Source: Podochytrium sp. JEL0797
Taxonomy: Eukaryota; Chytridiomycota; Chytridiomycetes; Chytridiales; Chytriomycetaceae
Assembly: GCA_027596195.1 (NCBI GenBank)
Contig: JADGJG010000515.1
Span: 1-17,589, forward strand
Length of the DNA: 17,589 nt
Direction of reading: 5' to 3'
A program made the translations under genes and the position numbers. Positions 7,340-17,589 of the stretch are shown one piece after another. The notes beneath the pieces are model-generated. The model had not been told where the DNA came from. It made no database searches and saw only the letters and a program-made list of their open reading frames with translations. Each line of letters starts with the position of its first letter. Position 1 is the first letter of the stretch.

Positions 7340-7676
7340 AACTTGTTTCGAAACCGCACACGCAATCGCGGCGATCTCGCGGTGCAAGTGCACAAGGAGG
7401 TCTGGAATCATGGCGCCCTTGAGGGTCCGCATTTGCATGTGTGTGGCCTTTTAGTTGTGGCACCGGTGGGTTTGGGAGAGGAGGTTGAAGTCTGTTGTGG
7501 CGGTTTCGAGGAGGGCGAGTTGGGGTGGGAGTGGGAGGTGGTTTTTGAGGAGGACAATGCCTTTTTGGAGGACGAGGGGGGTGGGTGGTATGGGGGAGTG
7601 AGGTATCGGTGATGAAAAGGCTGGTTGAGTTGTATCTAAAAGATGGTAGTGATGGTGTGCTCTTGGTTGGCGGCAT
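7340..7676 (-). pseudogene. Interrupted minus-strand gene head-to-head with UTP20
   Basis: ATG at 7674-7676 opens MPPTKSTPSLPSFRYNSTSL..SLPHTTHP. At a C6 run (near 7572) the coding-like frame moves, and it continues as LVLQKGIVLLKNHLPLPPQL, ALLETATTDFNLLSQTHR, then an in-frame TAA, then KATHMQMRTLKGAMIPDLLV and HLHREIAAIACAVSKQ to about 7340. One C fewer would restore the first join. These parts have C-ending codons and Leu/helical character like the known exons. The lesions (one frameshift, one nonsense) suggest a recent pseudogene or assembly errors, since no GT..AG pair removes them. The 9-nt spacing of an A15 run before the ATG copies the TAF11 start, which supports a real start codon. 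Downstream exons, if any, would run toward 7230. The family is not recognised. Confidence 0.45.
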
Positions 7677-7743
7677 CGAGAATTGTTTTTTTTTTTTTTT
7701 GAACTTTTGACTTTGACGTTTTCACACCCCTGATCTTCAAAGG
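7677..7743. promoter_or_regulatory. Bidirectional promoter of UTP20 and the minus-strand gene (67 bp)
   Basis: It contains T15 on the plus strand (7686-7700), located 43 nt before the UTP20 ATG. On the minus strand this is an A15 run ending 9 nt before the opposite ATG. The layout is nearly the same as the TAF11/RRP15 promoter. No TATA box is seen. Confidence 0.55.
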
Positions 7744-10700
7744 ATGAGCATGGAACTGAACAAAGGCGGTGGTGCCAATCGGTATAAGGTATATACACGC
7801 CATCCTGCTGAAGATCGATCCATCAACTAATCCCTTTTGAAACCTTGCACCCCGACTTGCCAACACAATCCACCTCGCCCAGTTTCAAACCTTTACCGAT
7901 CGCCTCAAAACCATCAAGATCGATTCAGTCCACAAAGTCGTTCAAAACAATGTCGGAATCCACTCGACAAACAGTGATGTACGTCCTTCCCTCGAGCAAA
8001 GCCCGCGCATCCTCCAACCCACACACACACACACACACCATTTAGGCCGTCGAATGCTTCTTTGTCGATGGAATCGCGCACTGGGCCGAACTCAACATGA
8101 CGGCCGAGTTTTCAGCGTTCCGAAGGGACGTATACCACAAGGCACAGTCTCTCGAACAGATTTTGTACCATCAAAAGGAAATTGTGGATTTGCTCGTGTT
8201 GCATTTGGAGAAGGATTCGAGTACGGGGGCTGCAGAGCCGTTATTGAAGTGAGTTTTTTTGTCAAATGTGAAGGAGAGAAAACAGTTTGCTAATAACGCT
8301 ACCGTGGTTCACGACTCTCTAGCTTGGTTACACTGCTCGCACGCGATTTGCAAGAAGAATTCTTTCCGTACTTTCCGCGAGTGTTGAAATCCATCTTGAC
8401 GCTGATTCACAAAAACGACGCCAAGTTGCTCGAGGTAAAGCTTCCTACCTGTTTTGTGATCCTCACACCCAATTTCCAAATTCTCTCTAACCTCCCCACT
8501 CTCGCAAAAAGGCTATCTTCAACTCCATCGCATACCTCTTCAAATACCTCTCCCGCGAAGTCAGCGAAGACGTGTTGCCCACGTTCAAAATCTTTCAAAC
8601 CGTGTTTGAAGACCACCGGCCGTACATTCGGTTGTTTGGCGCCGAAGCGTTTGGATTCATTGTGCGCAAGGTTCCCTCCGGGGAAAAATTGGGCGCGTTG
8701 TTGAAGTACATTGTCAAGAGTTTGCAGCGGGAGAGTGGTGGGTGGGCGTATTCGGAGGGAATTGCGATTTTGATGTTGGAGACTCTGAAGGTGCGTTTTT
8801 TGAAAGTTTTTTTTGTCAGAGGGGGGATTAACGCTCTTTTTTGCTTTGTTGAATCCTTGCAGCAAGTGCGCAACACGCTGCATTCTCGCTGTATCCCGAT
8901 TCTGAGGGCGTATGTGTCCTTGATTTTGACGACTTGCCCGAAACCGGATGGTGAGATTTTTAACCTCTTTTTCACATTCTAGGTGAAACTAATCCGTCGG
9001 AGTGAATTTCAGATGCCGCGTTCACCACCCTCATCAAGACTCTCACGGCCATTGGCCACCACATTACCCCGGAGACTTCCGAAGAACTCTGGGAATACCT
9101 GTTTGAACTCGTGCACACGGGATACACGACCCTCATCGCCTCACCGACTCCCGCCCATGCCGAACAATTGCGCAAAACCCTCGAAATTTTCGCGACCCTT
9201 GTGATTCTGCGAAAGGGTTCCCGCATCGTGGACCGCAAAAGGATTTTTGAGATTGTGAATCAGTGTTTGGTTGGGGTGTTGGGCATGTCCGAGAGGCTTG
9301 AAGCGGCGCAGGAGGAGGCGGTTGTGATGCCTCTGGTGCGCATGTTGGCCACGTTGACAGCGTTTTCGGATTTGGAGGATATTTTGGTGATGGGGCGGAT
9401 GGCAATTGTTTCGTTGTTCAGTTCGAATGTCAGTAGTTTGGAGTTTTCTGCTCGAGTCGGGGTGTATGTGACTGATGTCTCTTTTTTCTCTTTTGGTTTC
9501 AGAACCCCATCTACATCTTCTCCTTCTGCGAGATGCTGCAACGTCTCCGATCCGACCACCTCGCCATGATTGTGATGCCCTACCTCATGAACTTCCTCCC
9601 TACCGCGTGGAAGTCGCATTCGACCATGTCCATTCTGTATCTCAGCGACATGATGGACGCGCATTTCGAGACGAAGCTGCAATTTGTGTCGCACGATTTG
9701 AAAACGGGCGATGGGTGTTTAAAGCTGCCCAAGCAGCTTGTGAAGGAGTATTCGAGCGGGTTGGACAAGACGTTTAGCTTGAAAGGGTTGAATTGGGATA
9801 ATGAGATTGAAGCGCTCGTGTCGGGGGTGAGGGATCGTCGTTTTGTGCCGTCCCTCACATGCACGCTGTTCACTAATTTTGGTTTGCTTTTTACAGGATC
9901 TGACCCACCCTTCGCGATTGGCCTCCATGGGCGTCGCCATCACAAGCACGCGTCTCGTCTCTCTCCCCTTCGCGGAATACTTTACCCGTCTCGAAACCCT
10001 CTTCCGTGCGCTCCTCGCGTCTGCTAAAGACGTCACGGGGACCTCTACCTCCGAATTCGGAACAGTCTCCCGATCCGCGTGCATTGCGACACTCACATCG
10101 CGCGTGTTGGGGTCCCTCTTGAGTCGATCGACGCGTGCGCAAGAGCTCGAACGGCTTGCTGGGATGTTTTCGACGGTGGTGGTGGGAGAGTATTTGGCGC
10201 GGTTTAGGACGAACCCGATGGTGTTGGAAGGGGTTGCGGACTTTGTGGAGGCGGCGGAGGAGTGTGCTGGGGAGGTGAAGTTGGGACAGGAAGGGTATGA
10301 CGCGGTGGTGGCGTTGTTGATGGAGAATGTGGGGAGTGTGGATCCCGTCGTGAGGTTGAATTCGTTGAGGATTGTAGTGGGGATGAGCAAGTTTATTAAG
10401 GGGCAGGATGTGCAGGTATATTGATTTTTCTATATGGCCTTTTGGCGTGTAGGTGTTGATGTTTTGGCGTGATTTTCGTTTCATTGCAGATTTTCGAAAT
10501 CGCGTTGGAGTGCGAGAGGATCGAGGATACGCTCGAAGTGCACCGCGAGAAGAGCATGCTCATCAAGCGAATCGATAATTTGATTTTGGCCAAACTCGTG
10601 TCCAACTTGAACGAAGAAGCCGCTTTGCGATACTGCTTGGGTATGCACCTTTCTTTGCGAATTTTGGAGTGTTTTGAAAACCGAGACTGATGCTTTCTGT

Positions 10701-13700
10701 CGTTTTGTTTTTCAGCATTGCTCAGTTGCAAGTTCTCGGTGCTCCACTCGGACGTGTCGACCGTCCTGATCAACATGGCCAAACGCAGCAGTGACTCGTT
10801 CTGGAAGTTCTACATGCCCGTGCTCATGAAGACGAAGCAGCAAGGTTTGCACTTTCCTTGAAACCCCCTTGAGCAGAGACTAATATGTGTCGCAGCTCAC
10901 GAGGTGTTGGACTTTGATTTGCACTTTCCCGAACTCCCTCTCGCCACGTTTGTCGACAAGAAGGCGGACACTACGTGTACCAACATCAACCGCGTTGAAA
11001 ACTTGTCGAGGAAAGTGACGGCCAAGTTGCACCATTTGCCCGAGTACGAGCGCAGGGCTTTCTTCAAGGTATTTTTTTTTTGCTGTGGGGGACTTCGTCA
11101 ATTATGGGGATTCTAAACGCTCGCGTTTTTATAGTCTGCACGGGAATCCATCAACCGAATGAACGACAAGGAATACTACGTCATGTTGTTGAAGCTGTTG
11201 CGCTCCCTTCCGAGCTTGGTCGAGCACAAGAGCACCCAGCTTCTGCCATTGTATTTCGAGCTCCTCAAGGAGGACGACGAGGTAGAGATTGAGGAGGTGG
11301 AGACGGACGAGCCCGAAGATGAATCCAAGCCCGCCAAGCCAACGACGGAACTAGAATCTTCCTCCATCCGTGGCGTCGTGATTGAGTTCCTTCGCGTGTT
11401 TGAAAACTGTCACAACCCGCGCAAGATGAGCGAACCGGAACGGCTGTACAATAGCTTTTTGGAACTTCTCGCGAACGGAGACGCGAAGCTGCAGCAGACT
11501 GCTTTCAACTGCATCTTGACGTGGAGGGAGCCTGGGATCGTGGCCTATGCAGACCATTTGAAAGGGTTGGCGGATGATTCCAAGTTCCGCGACTTTTTGT
11601 CCACGTTAGATGTAGCCGAAGTTCGTAACAACGTCAAGACGGCCGATCAGGAGTCGTTGATGCAGGTTCTCATGCGCATCTTGTACGGAAAGTTGATTAG
11701 TCGTCGTGGACGAGGGTCGACCAAGGTGGGTCTCAAGGCGCGGCGAAACGCGATTTTCGCGTTCACGGTGGCTTTGGACGACGATGACCGCGAGTCGTTG
11801 ATTGATTTGATGGTTACGCCGTTCAAGTCGATGCTCAAGCTCGAGGCGTTCAACGCGGAGGGTGTCTTTGAGTTCAGAAAGTCGTTGTCGGTTCCAGGCT
11901 CCATGGGTCCGTTGAAGTTCCAGTCTGGTTTCATGAACATTATCGAGGATTCCATCAAGCAGCTCAAGAACCACATCTCTCCCTCGCTGCCCCGCATCTT
12001 GACTGTCATTCTGAACCTCATGAATGCGGCCGAGTTGGAGCTGATTGAGAAGGCGTCGGTGGATGCTGCTGACTTGGACGTTGTGCGCATGAAGCAACTC
12101 AAGGACATTCGGCAAATGTGCATTCTGCGGTTGGCCCAGCTCTTCAACTCCATTGACAACTTTGACTTTACGCCGTACGTGCCCGCCATCTACCAAGCCA
12201 TCATCGACAACCGTATTCCCAAGTTCGATTCGGAGCATACCCAAGCGTCCAGCTCTCTCATGGATTTGGTCGTTGCGTGGTCCAAGAAAGCCAAGTACAC
12301 GGACTACTTTACCCTACGAGTCGATCTGGTACCCAAGATTTTGGGCGTGTTGGCGGCCACGAACGTGAAGGAGGCAGTTTCGTCCACGGTGGTGGGGATT
12401 CTTGAGTCTTTCTTGGCCCTCGACAAGGAAGCCGGCAACAACGAGATTGCCATCAAGCTCATCAAGCCCAACATGGCTCATTTGTTGAAAAACTTTGAGG
12501 TGCTGTTGTCCAAGCTGCTCGTGCATGCCAACGTTCAGCTCAACACTACGAACCTTACTTCTCGAGTCATTGCCGTCCTCGCGCAAACTTCACAGTTCGT
12601 CAACAGTCCCGTTGAGGCCGAGAGGCTCATGATTATTCTGACGCCATGTCTCCGCAAGCGGTCCCAGCAAGTCCCCGAGAAGCTCAAGGTCGACATTCTC
12701 CAAATCTTGGCTCACTTTGTGCCCGTCTTGCCGTCGTTGCAGAGCGCCGAGACTCGCATGCAAGCCCCCTACTTTGCCCTCATTTCGCAAATGTTCTCCA
12801 CGCTCGAAGAGCGGACGAGTCGCGTCAAGGCAGTGTTTGCGCTTCGCATGTTCTCCAACTTGGACAGCCGAATGGCCCCCATCGTGGTGCTTGTCGAGAA
12901 CTTCAACGCGTACCTCGCGCGTCGCATCGAAGAGCCCGATTTCAACCGTCGCTTCGACGCCTTCACGGAAGTGGGGCAAACTTTGTACAAGACGCTCGAC
13001 AGCGATCAGTGGTTGCCGATTCTCCACAGTTTGGTCCACTCTCTGCAAGATGTGACTGAGTTTTCGATCCGTACAAGTGCCGCGTTCTGCTTGTCCAAGT
13101 TCATTGACGTGGCTTCTGGAAACGCGACCGACTTGGACCCGAGCATTGACGAAGCCGAGCTCGACAAGATGCGGAAACTCGTTCTCTCAGTCCTGCTCCC
13201 GTCTGTCAAGAAGGGAGTCAAGTCGAACGTGGAGCTCGTTCGTTCCGAGTTCATGACCTTGTTGGGTGTGATGGTCAAACACTTTGCCACGATGGACGAG
13301 TTCAAAGACCTCGTGGTCCTGTTGGCAAATGGAGACGAAGACGCGGCCTTCTTCAGCAACATTTACCACATGCAAACTCACCGTCGCATGCGTGCCATGA
13401 AACGTCTCTCCGACATTTGCGCCACGGGCGCCATCTCGCAGTCGAACGTGTCGCACATTTTCCTCCCGCTCGTAACGCACATTCTGTTTGAGCAAGACCG
13501 GCAAACGGATTTCAGTATCATTAGTGAAGCCATCAACACGATTGCTGCGTGTTCCGTGTGTTTGTCGTGGGGAAAGTACTTTGACTTGGTCAAGCGGTTC
13601 TTGAAGGCGATTCCGCGGCGGCCGAATCTGGAGAAGGAGTTGATTCGTGTGATTGTGGCTGTGTTGGATCATTTCAAGTTCAAGCTTGTGCCAGATACGG

Positions 13701-16700
13701 TGGTGGTTGCGGAGGTTCAGGCTGTGGCTGTTGTTGAGGCTGTGGAGGTGGTGGTGGAGGCTGCCGAGGCTGGTGCTGCTGCGATGGATGTGGACTCGGA
13801 CGGGGACGACGACGATGAGATGGAAGTCGACGCGCCTGTTGAGAAGGAAAACCTCGAGCAAATGCAGCGCATCCACACGACGGTGGTCAAGAAGCTCATT
13901 CCGGACCTGTTTGCCCTCCTGACCAAAGATGACGAAGAAAACGTGAACCTCCGTGTCCCCGTCGCCGTGGCCATCACCAAACTCCTTACCAAGCTGTCGG
14001 AAGAAGCCAAGAACCGCGAGTTGCCCAAGCTCTTGACGACCGTGTGTGTGTTTTTGAAGAACCGGCTGCAGGACGTGCGTGACGGTTCGCGTGACGCGTT
14101 GTTGAAGATTGCCAAGGAGTTGGGACCAGTGTATTTCCCCTTCATTATCAAGGAGTTGCAGAGCGCGTTGTTGCGAGGATATCAGTTGCACGTGCTGGGA
14201 TTCACGGTGCACCATTTGCTAGTGGGAGTGACGGACTCGTTCCGGGAGAATGGGTTCGACACGAGTGTGGATATGCTCGCGAGGATCTTTGTGAATGATA
14301 TCTTCGGGACCATCAGTGACGAGCGTGAGGTGCAGGAAATGAACGGGAAGCTGAAGGAGATGAAGCGGAGTAAGAGTTATGACTCTTTCGAGTTGGTGGC
14401 CAAGGTGGTGCGGCTCAACAAGATTACGTCGTTGTTGAATCCGTTGAAGGAAATCATGGTATGTTGTATTCTCTTTCTGGGTAGTCATGTAATACTAACT
14501 CGGGAACAGCTCGAGTCCAACTCGTCCAAGACTTCCGCCAAACTGCAAGACATTCTGCGAAGAATCGTGAACGGTCTGGGTGCCAACTCGGGTCTCAGCG
14601 AGACGGATCTCCTCGTCTTCGTCAACGGCCTCATCACGGAAAACTTGCCCCTCTCGAAACTCGAGGCCACTTCGCGCATCCGACAGTCCAACATTGACAA
14701 ACGCATGACCGTCCAAATGAAGCGCAACGAGCCGTTGGACAAGATGCTCAACTACTTCCGCGCCAACGCCTACATGTTCATTGACTTTGGTCTTGGTCTC
14801 CTTCTCATGACGCTGCGCAAGGACGTGGTGCGCCCCAACAACCCCGAACACCTCAAAATGATGGACCCCCTCGTCACGGTGCTCGCCAAGTCCATGTACT
14901 CTCAGCACAGCAGCGTGATTGTCAACTCGCTCAAAATCTTTTCCCTGCTGGCCAAATGGCCGCTCCCGAGCCTCGAAACCGCCGTCCCTGCCCTCATGAA
15001 ACGCGTGTTTGAACTCTTCCTCAAAAAGGGCGACGCCAACGCCGAAAAGGCCGAAGCCGCGCTCAAGCTCCTCGGCGTGATCATCAAGGAATGCGCCTAC
15101 GTGGACATTTCGCAGCCGCAAATCGTGACGCTGATTCAGTTCCTTACGCCGGAGCTCGAGGAACCCGACAAGCAGAGTGCCGCGTTCGCGCTCATTCGGT
15201 CCATCCTGAACCGCAAGTACATTTTCCCCGAGATTTACGACCTCATGAGCGTCGTGACCAAGATCATGGTCACGAGTCAAGGTGCGCAAGTGAGGGAACT
15301 GTGTCGGCAATCGTATTGCCAGTTCCTGCTCGAGTACCCGCACGGTCCGCAAAAGCTCAAGAAGGAGTTCAACTACCTCATCCAGAACCTGCGGTACGAG
15401 TTTGAAAGTGGACGCGAGAGCGTGTTGGGCTTTTTTGGGCTCTGCCTTCCCAAACTGTCGGAAACCGTGTTGAATGAGTACGCCGAGATGATTCTCCTGA
15501 GCTTCGTGATGGTGCTCATCAACGATGAGAGCGCAAAGTGTCGCGAGAAGGCGAGCGATATGATCAAGCTGCTCGTGCGGCAGTGTCACGCGGGCAAACG
15601 CGAAACGTTCTTGGTGTTGATGGAGGGATGGTTCGAGGCGAGGGAGCAGCCGCAGTTGTTGCGTACCGCTGCGCAGTTGACGGGTCTGTTTGTGGAGGCG
15701 TCGACGCAGAAAGACGCGAAACCCATCATTGCGCGCATGATCCCGAAACTCGTGTCGGTGCTTGCGGCTTGTAAATCCGAATGCGAGGCGGCTTCTTTCA
15801 TGGACGACGACGCTCTGGTTGACACGGAACACGCGCTCGAGTTTTGGCAGGCGGGGTACTACACGTTGAACACGTTCAGCAAAATTTTTGCCAAGTCTTC
15901 CACGTGGGTGCTCGATCCGAGTTGCTTACCGCTCTGGCAGGATTGCAAGTTCTTTTTGATGTACCCGCACACGTGGGTACGTTCGGTGACTTGTCGGTTG
16001 TTTGGGACGTTGTTTGCTGCTGTGGATTTGGAGGAGGATGTGGATGGTGAGAATGCAACGATTCAGGCGATTTTGTTGACCCCGCAGACGTTGAGTATGG
16101 TGTCGATGCAGTTGACGAAACAGTTGGAGTCGAAGTTGTTGCAGGAGGACCATGCGAAGCAGGTTGTCAAGAATTTGTTGTACATTGGAAAGTGCATTTT
16201 GCAGTTCCATGACGATGAGGAGGAGGTGGTGGAGGATGTGGAGGAGGACGAGGAGGCCCAAGAGGAAGACGGGGAGGACGCGCCTGCGGCTGAGAAGGTG
16301 AAAGGAAACGTGCTGCTTCTCAAGATTTTCAAGCGGTTGGCGTACATTGGTCGTGCGGATGTGGGAACCGACAAGGTTTTGCTTGTAAGGAGTCTTTTTT
16401 TGTGTTGAGTTTTGGTCTGTTGCCTCGAACGCGTTGCTGATCCTTTTCGCCGTTACTCCCAACAGAGAAAGAGCGTGTTTCAATGGTTCGGTGCCATGAT
16501 TCTGAGCATGGAATGTGAAGACTTTACACCCTACTTGACACCCGCCATGTCCGTGTTGTACCGCACCATGAATTCCTCCGGCAGGGAAACAGGTAAAACC
16601 CTTTCTCCTCCCCAACTCTCGACCACGACACCACACATTTCTAACTTTCCATTATCCACCTTCACCAGACGAGCTCAAAAACCTGGCCAAAGAAATCTCG

Positions 16701-16967
16701 GAACACCTCCAAAAGGCCGTCGGCATCACAACCTACCTCGCCGTCTACAACCAAATCCACACCCAAGTCCAATCGGCGCGACAAGACCGCCGCACGAAAC
16801 GGAAGGTGCAAGTGATTGTGGACCCGGAAGCCGCGGCCAAACGGCGGTTGCAAAAGAACGAGATGAAGAAGCAAGGCAAGAAGCGCAAGGTGGAGGAGAT
16901 TTCAAAGAAGCGGGTCAAATATGAGAATAGCAAGAAGTTGAAGAAGGGGAGTGGTGTGAATGCGTAA
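7744..16967 (+). CDS. UTP20: UTP20, HEAT-repeat scaffold of the SSU processome, 16 exons
   Basis: UTP20 (DRIM) is a giant nucleolar alpha-solenoid of the U3 snoRNP/SSU processome needed for 18S rRNA maturation. Exons: 7744-7788, 7883-7978, 8046-8248, 8323-8434, 8512-8790, 8863-8950, 9013-9428, 9503-9826, 9897-10415, 10490-10640, 10716-10844, 10896-11068, 11135-14458, 14510-16384, 16466-16592, 16669-16967; 2719 aa, near the human length. All joins keep frame. Exon 1 (MSMELNKGGGANRYK) joins FQTFTDRLKTIKID, the conserved N-terminus. Other family anchors are LARDLQEEFFPYFP (exon 4), LMRILYGKLISRRG, RRSKSYDSFELV and NPLKEI before intron 13, ESGRESVLGFF, and HTWVRSVTCRLFG. The middle is HEAT-like helical repeats. 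Val/Ala/Glu and acidic inserts lie at about 1700-1755 and 2519-2550, and the C-terminus (about 2630-2719) is a Lys/Arg-rich coil typical of nucleolar targeting. The 9428 donor (GTCAGT) is the least certain site. Confidence 0.95.
8021..8038 (+). repeat. (AC)9 microsatellite inside UTP20 intron 2
   Basis: Nine AC dinucleotides fill over a quarter of the 67-nt intron 7979-8045 and end 7 nt before the acceptor. Length change here would alter the distance between branch site and acceptor. Confidence 0.9.
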
Positions 16968-16975
16968 GCGCGCGT

Positions 16976-17005
16976 TTGGAGGGAGAGGGGGGTGGGGGGG
17001 GGGGT
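16976..17005 (+). promoter_or_regulatory. G-run (possible G-quadruplex) just after the UTP20 stop
   Basis: Closely spaced G runs (GGG, G6, then G11, with GG before them) begin 10 nt after the UTP20 TAA, on the sense strand. This fits the G-quadruplex pattern of four G3 tracts with short loops. It lies in the 118-bp gap between the convergent UTP20 and DHHC genes, so it could act in 3' end formation or transcription pausing. No AATAAA is visible in this gap for UTP20. Confidence 0.5.
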
Positions 17006-17085
17006 GCCCCTAAACTTTTTTACATTTCTTTTTATACGAAAATACATTCTTCCTTTTCCGCATTACTTCCCGCCTCTTCTTTTTT

Positions 17086-17589
17086 TCATGCAGCGTTTTC
17101 TAGGTCCGGAACCACCACCTTCTCTTGACGCCGCCGCCTCCACGACGGGCACACGACTTGATCCAAACTCATGCACGCCCTCCCTCGTTTCTCCTCATCC
17201 CGCTGTCTCAGAACACGAGAATACTCGAGTGTCGTAATTCCTTTGAAATCTTGGATTTTGTGGTTGAGTGAAAGTTGCGCGCCGCCGCCGCCGCGGGGTT
17301 TCGTGTCATCACAAAGACTCACATAAAAACACATGCAGACACACCAAATCCGCCATAAACACGCTTATGATCAAACTGAGCCCTGCACATGTCCCCACGA
17401 TGCCTTGGAACGCGTCTCTCGAAAGCGCGAGCGTAGAGGTAGCGGGGGTGTATTACACGCATGACACGACAGCGAGGACGAGGTGGGTTGTTGAGGAGAG
17501 GAGGAGGGCGTGGAGTGGAGTGAGAGGAAAAAGCGGGCTACAAACTTGTAATTCCGCTCGCCAATACAATTGTTGACGTAAAAACAGTG
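17086..17589 (-). CDS. C-terminal part of a DHHC-type palmitoyltransferase, cut by the window edge
   Basis: DHHC enzymes are integral membrane S-acyltransferases that attach palmitate to cysteines. The window begins, on the minus strand, inside the signature motif: HCFYVNNCIGERNYKFVARFF (catalytic Cys codon 17584-17586; usual form DHHCPWVNNCVGxRNY). Then come a hydrophobic third membrane segment (ALLLSSTTHLVLAVVSCV), a fourth one (GIVGTCAGLSLIISVFMADL..LHVFL), an intron at 17250-17322 (GTGAGT..CCAAG, 73 nt), and the conserved TTxE motif as ITTLEY (17222-17238). The tail is basic and ends DLENAA with TGA at 17086-17088. Two faults lie between: a frame change at a doubled GTGGA (17510-17519, plus strand) and an in-frame TAA (17453-17455). 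A 39-nt intron (17418-17456, GTAATA..TCGAG) could remove the TAA in correct phase; the frame change has no such way out. It may be a young pseudogene or a sequence error. Confidence 0.82.

Noticed and set aside
7325..7342. CCGATGCGTTGCT shared with the RRP15 tail copy at 6425
   Set aside because: A 13-base match is expected by chance several times in a window of this size, and flanking similarity stops at once.
13187..14215. Minus-strand open frame of 342 codons opposite UTP20 exon 13
   Set aside because: Same reason: shadow of a well-conserved sense exon, no recognisable motifs.
14495..15832. Long minus-strand open frame (445 codons) opposite UTP20
   Set aside because: It is antisense to conserved UTP20 exon 14. 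The few stops are explained by the strong C/G third-position bias, and the product (His/Leu/Arg-rich) has no domain.

Overview
The window is from a nuclear genome of a microbial eukaryote, most likely a fungus and possibly an early-diverging (chytrid-like) one. The genes are split by many short introns (51-94 nt) with GT..AG ends and CTAAC/CTAAT-like branch sites. Intergenic gaps are small, and the conserved proteins are core eukaryotic nuclear factors. The fungal placement is an inference. Nothing looks bacterial in overall layout, although one small protein (3367-3672) has a phage/bacterial-type sequence pattern.

Layout. 1-3366 is poor in intact genes. It holds a possible exon end at the left edge, the 3' part of a probable AAA-type ATPase gene (about 1577-1913), and scattered coding-like islands that do not join into an open gene. 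3367-3672 is a small single-exon gene. 3911-4279 is a minisatellite built from the last codons and poly(A) signal of TAF11. 4272-5225 (minus) is TAF11 with one intron. A 56-bp shared promoter separates it from RRP15 (5282-6303, plus, four exons). The 3' end of RRP15 is itself tandemly copied to about 6689. 6980-7228 is a small hypothetical ORF. 7340-7676 (minus) is a coding-like but interrupted gene that starts head-to-head, 67 bp away, with UTP20 (7744-16967, plus, 16 exons, 2719 aa). The right edge holds the C-terminal half of a DHHC palmitoyltransferase gene on the minus strand (17086-17589), convergent with UTP20.

Function. RRP15 (pre-60S and pre-40S processing) and UTP20 (U3 snoRNP/SSU processome) are both nucleolar ribosome-biogenesis factors on the same strand about 1.4 kb apart. 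Each is driven from a tiny divergent promoter with a 15-16 nt poly(dA:dT) tract. TAF11 is a TFIID histone-fold subunit.

Most notable: (i) the two genes leaving the 4272/6303 divergent promoter have both had their 3' tails (last codons, stop, AATAAA) tandemly duplicated; (ii) the extra RRP15 tail lies in the same reading frame as RRP15, and in the 31-codon conserved end (stop included) it differs only at silent positions, as if it is still translated; (iii) synonymous codon choice shifts strongly from C-ending at exon starts to G-ending at exon ends, resetting at introns; (iv) two minus-strand genes carry frameshift plus TAA lesions of the same style.
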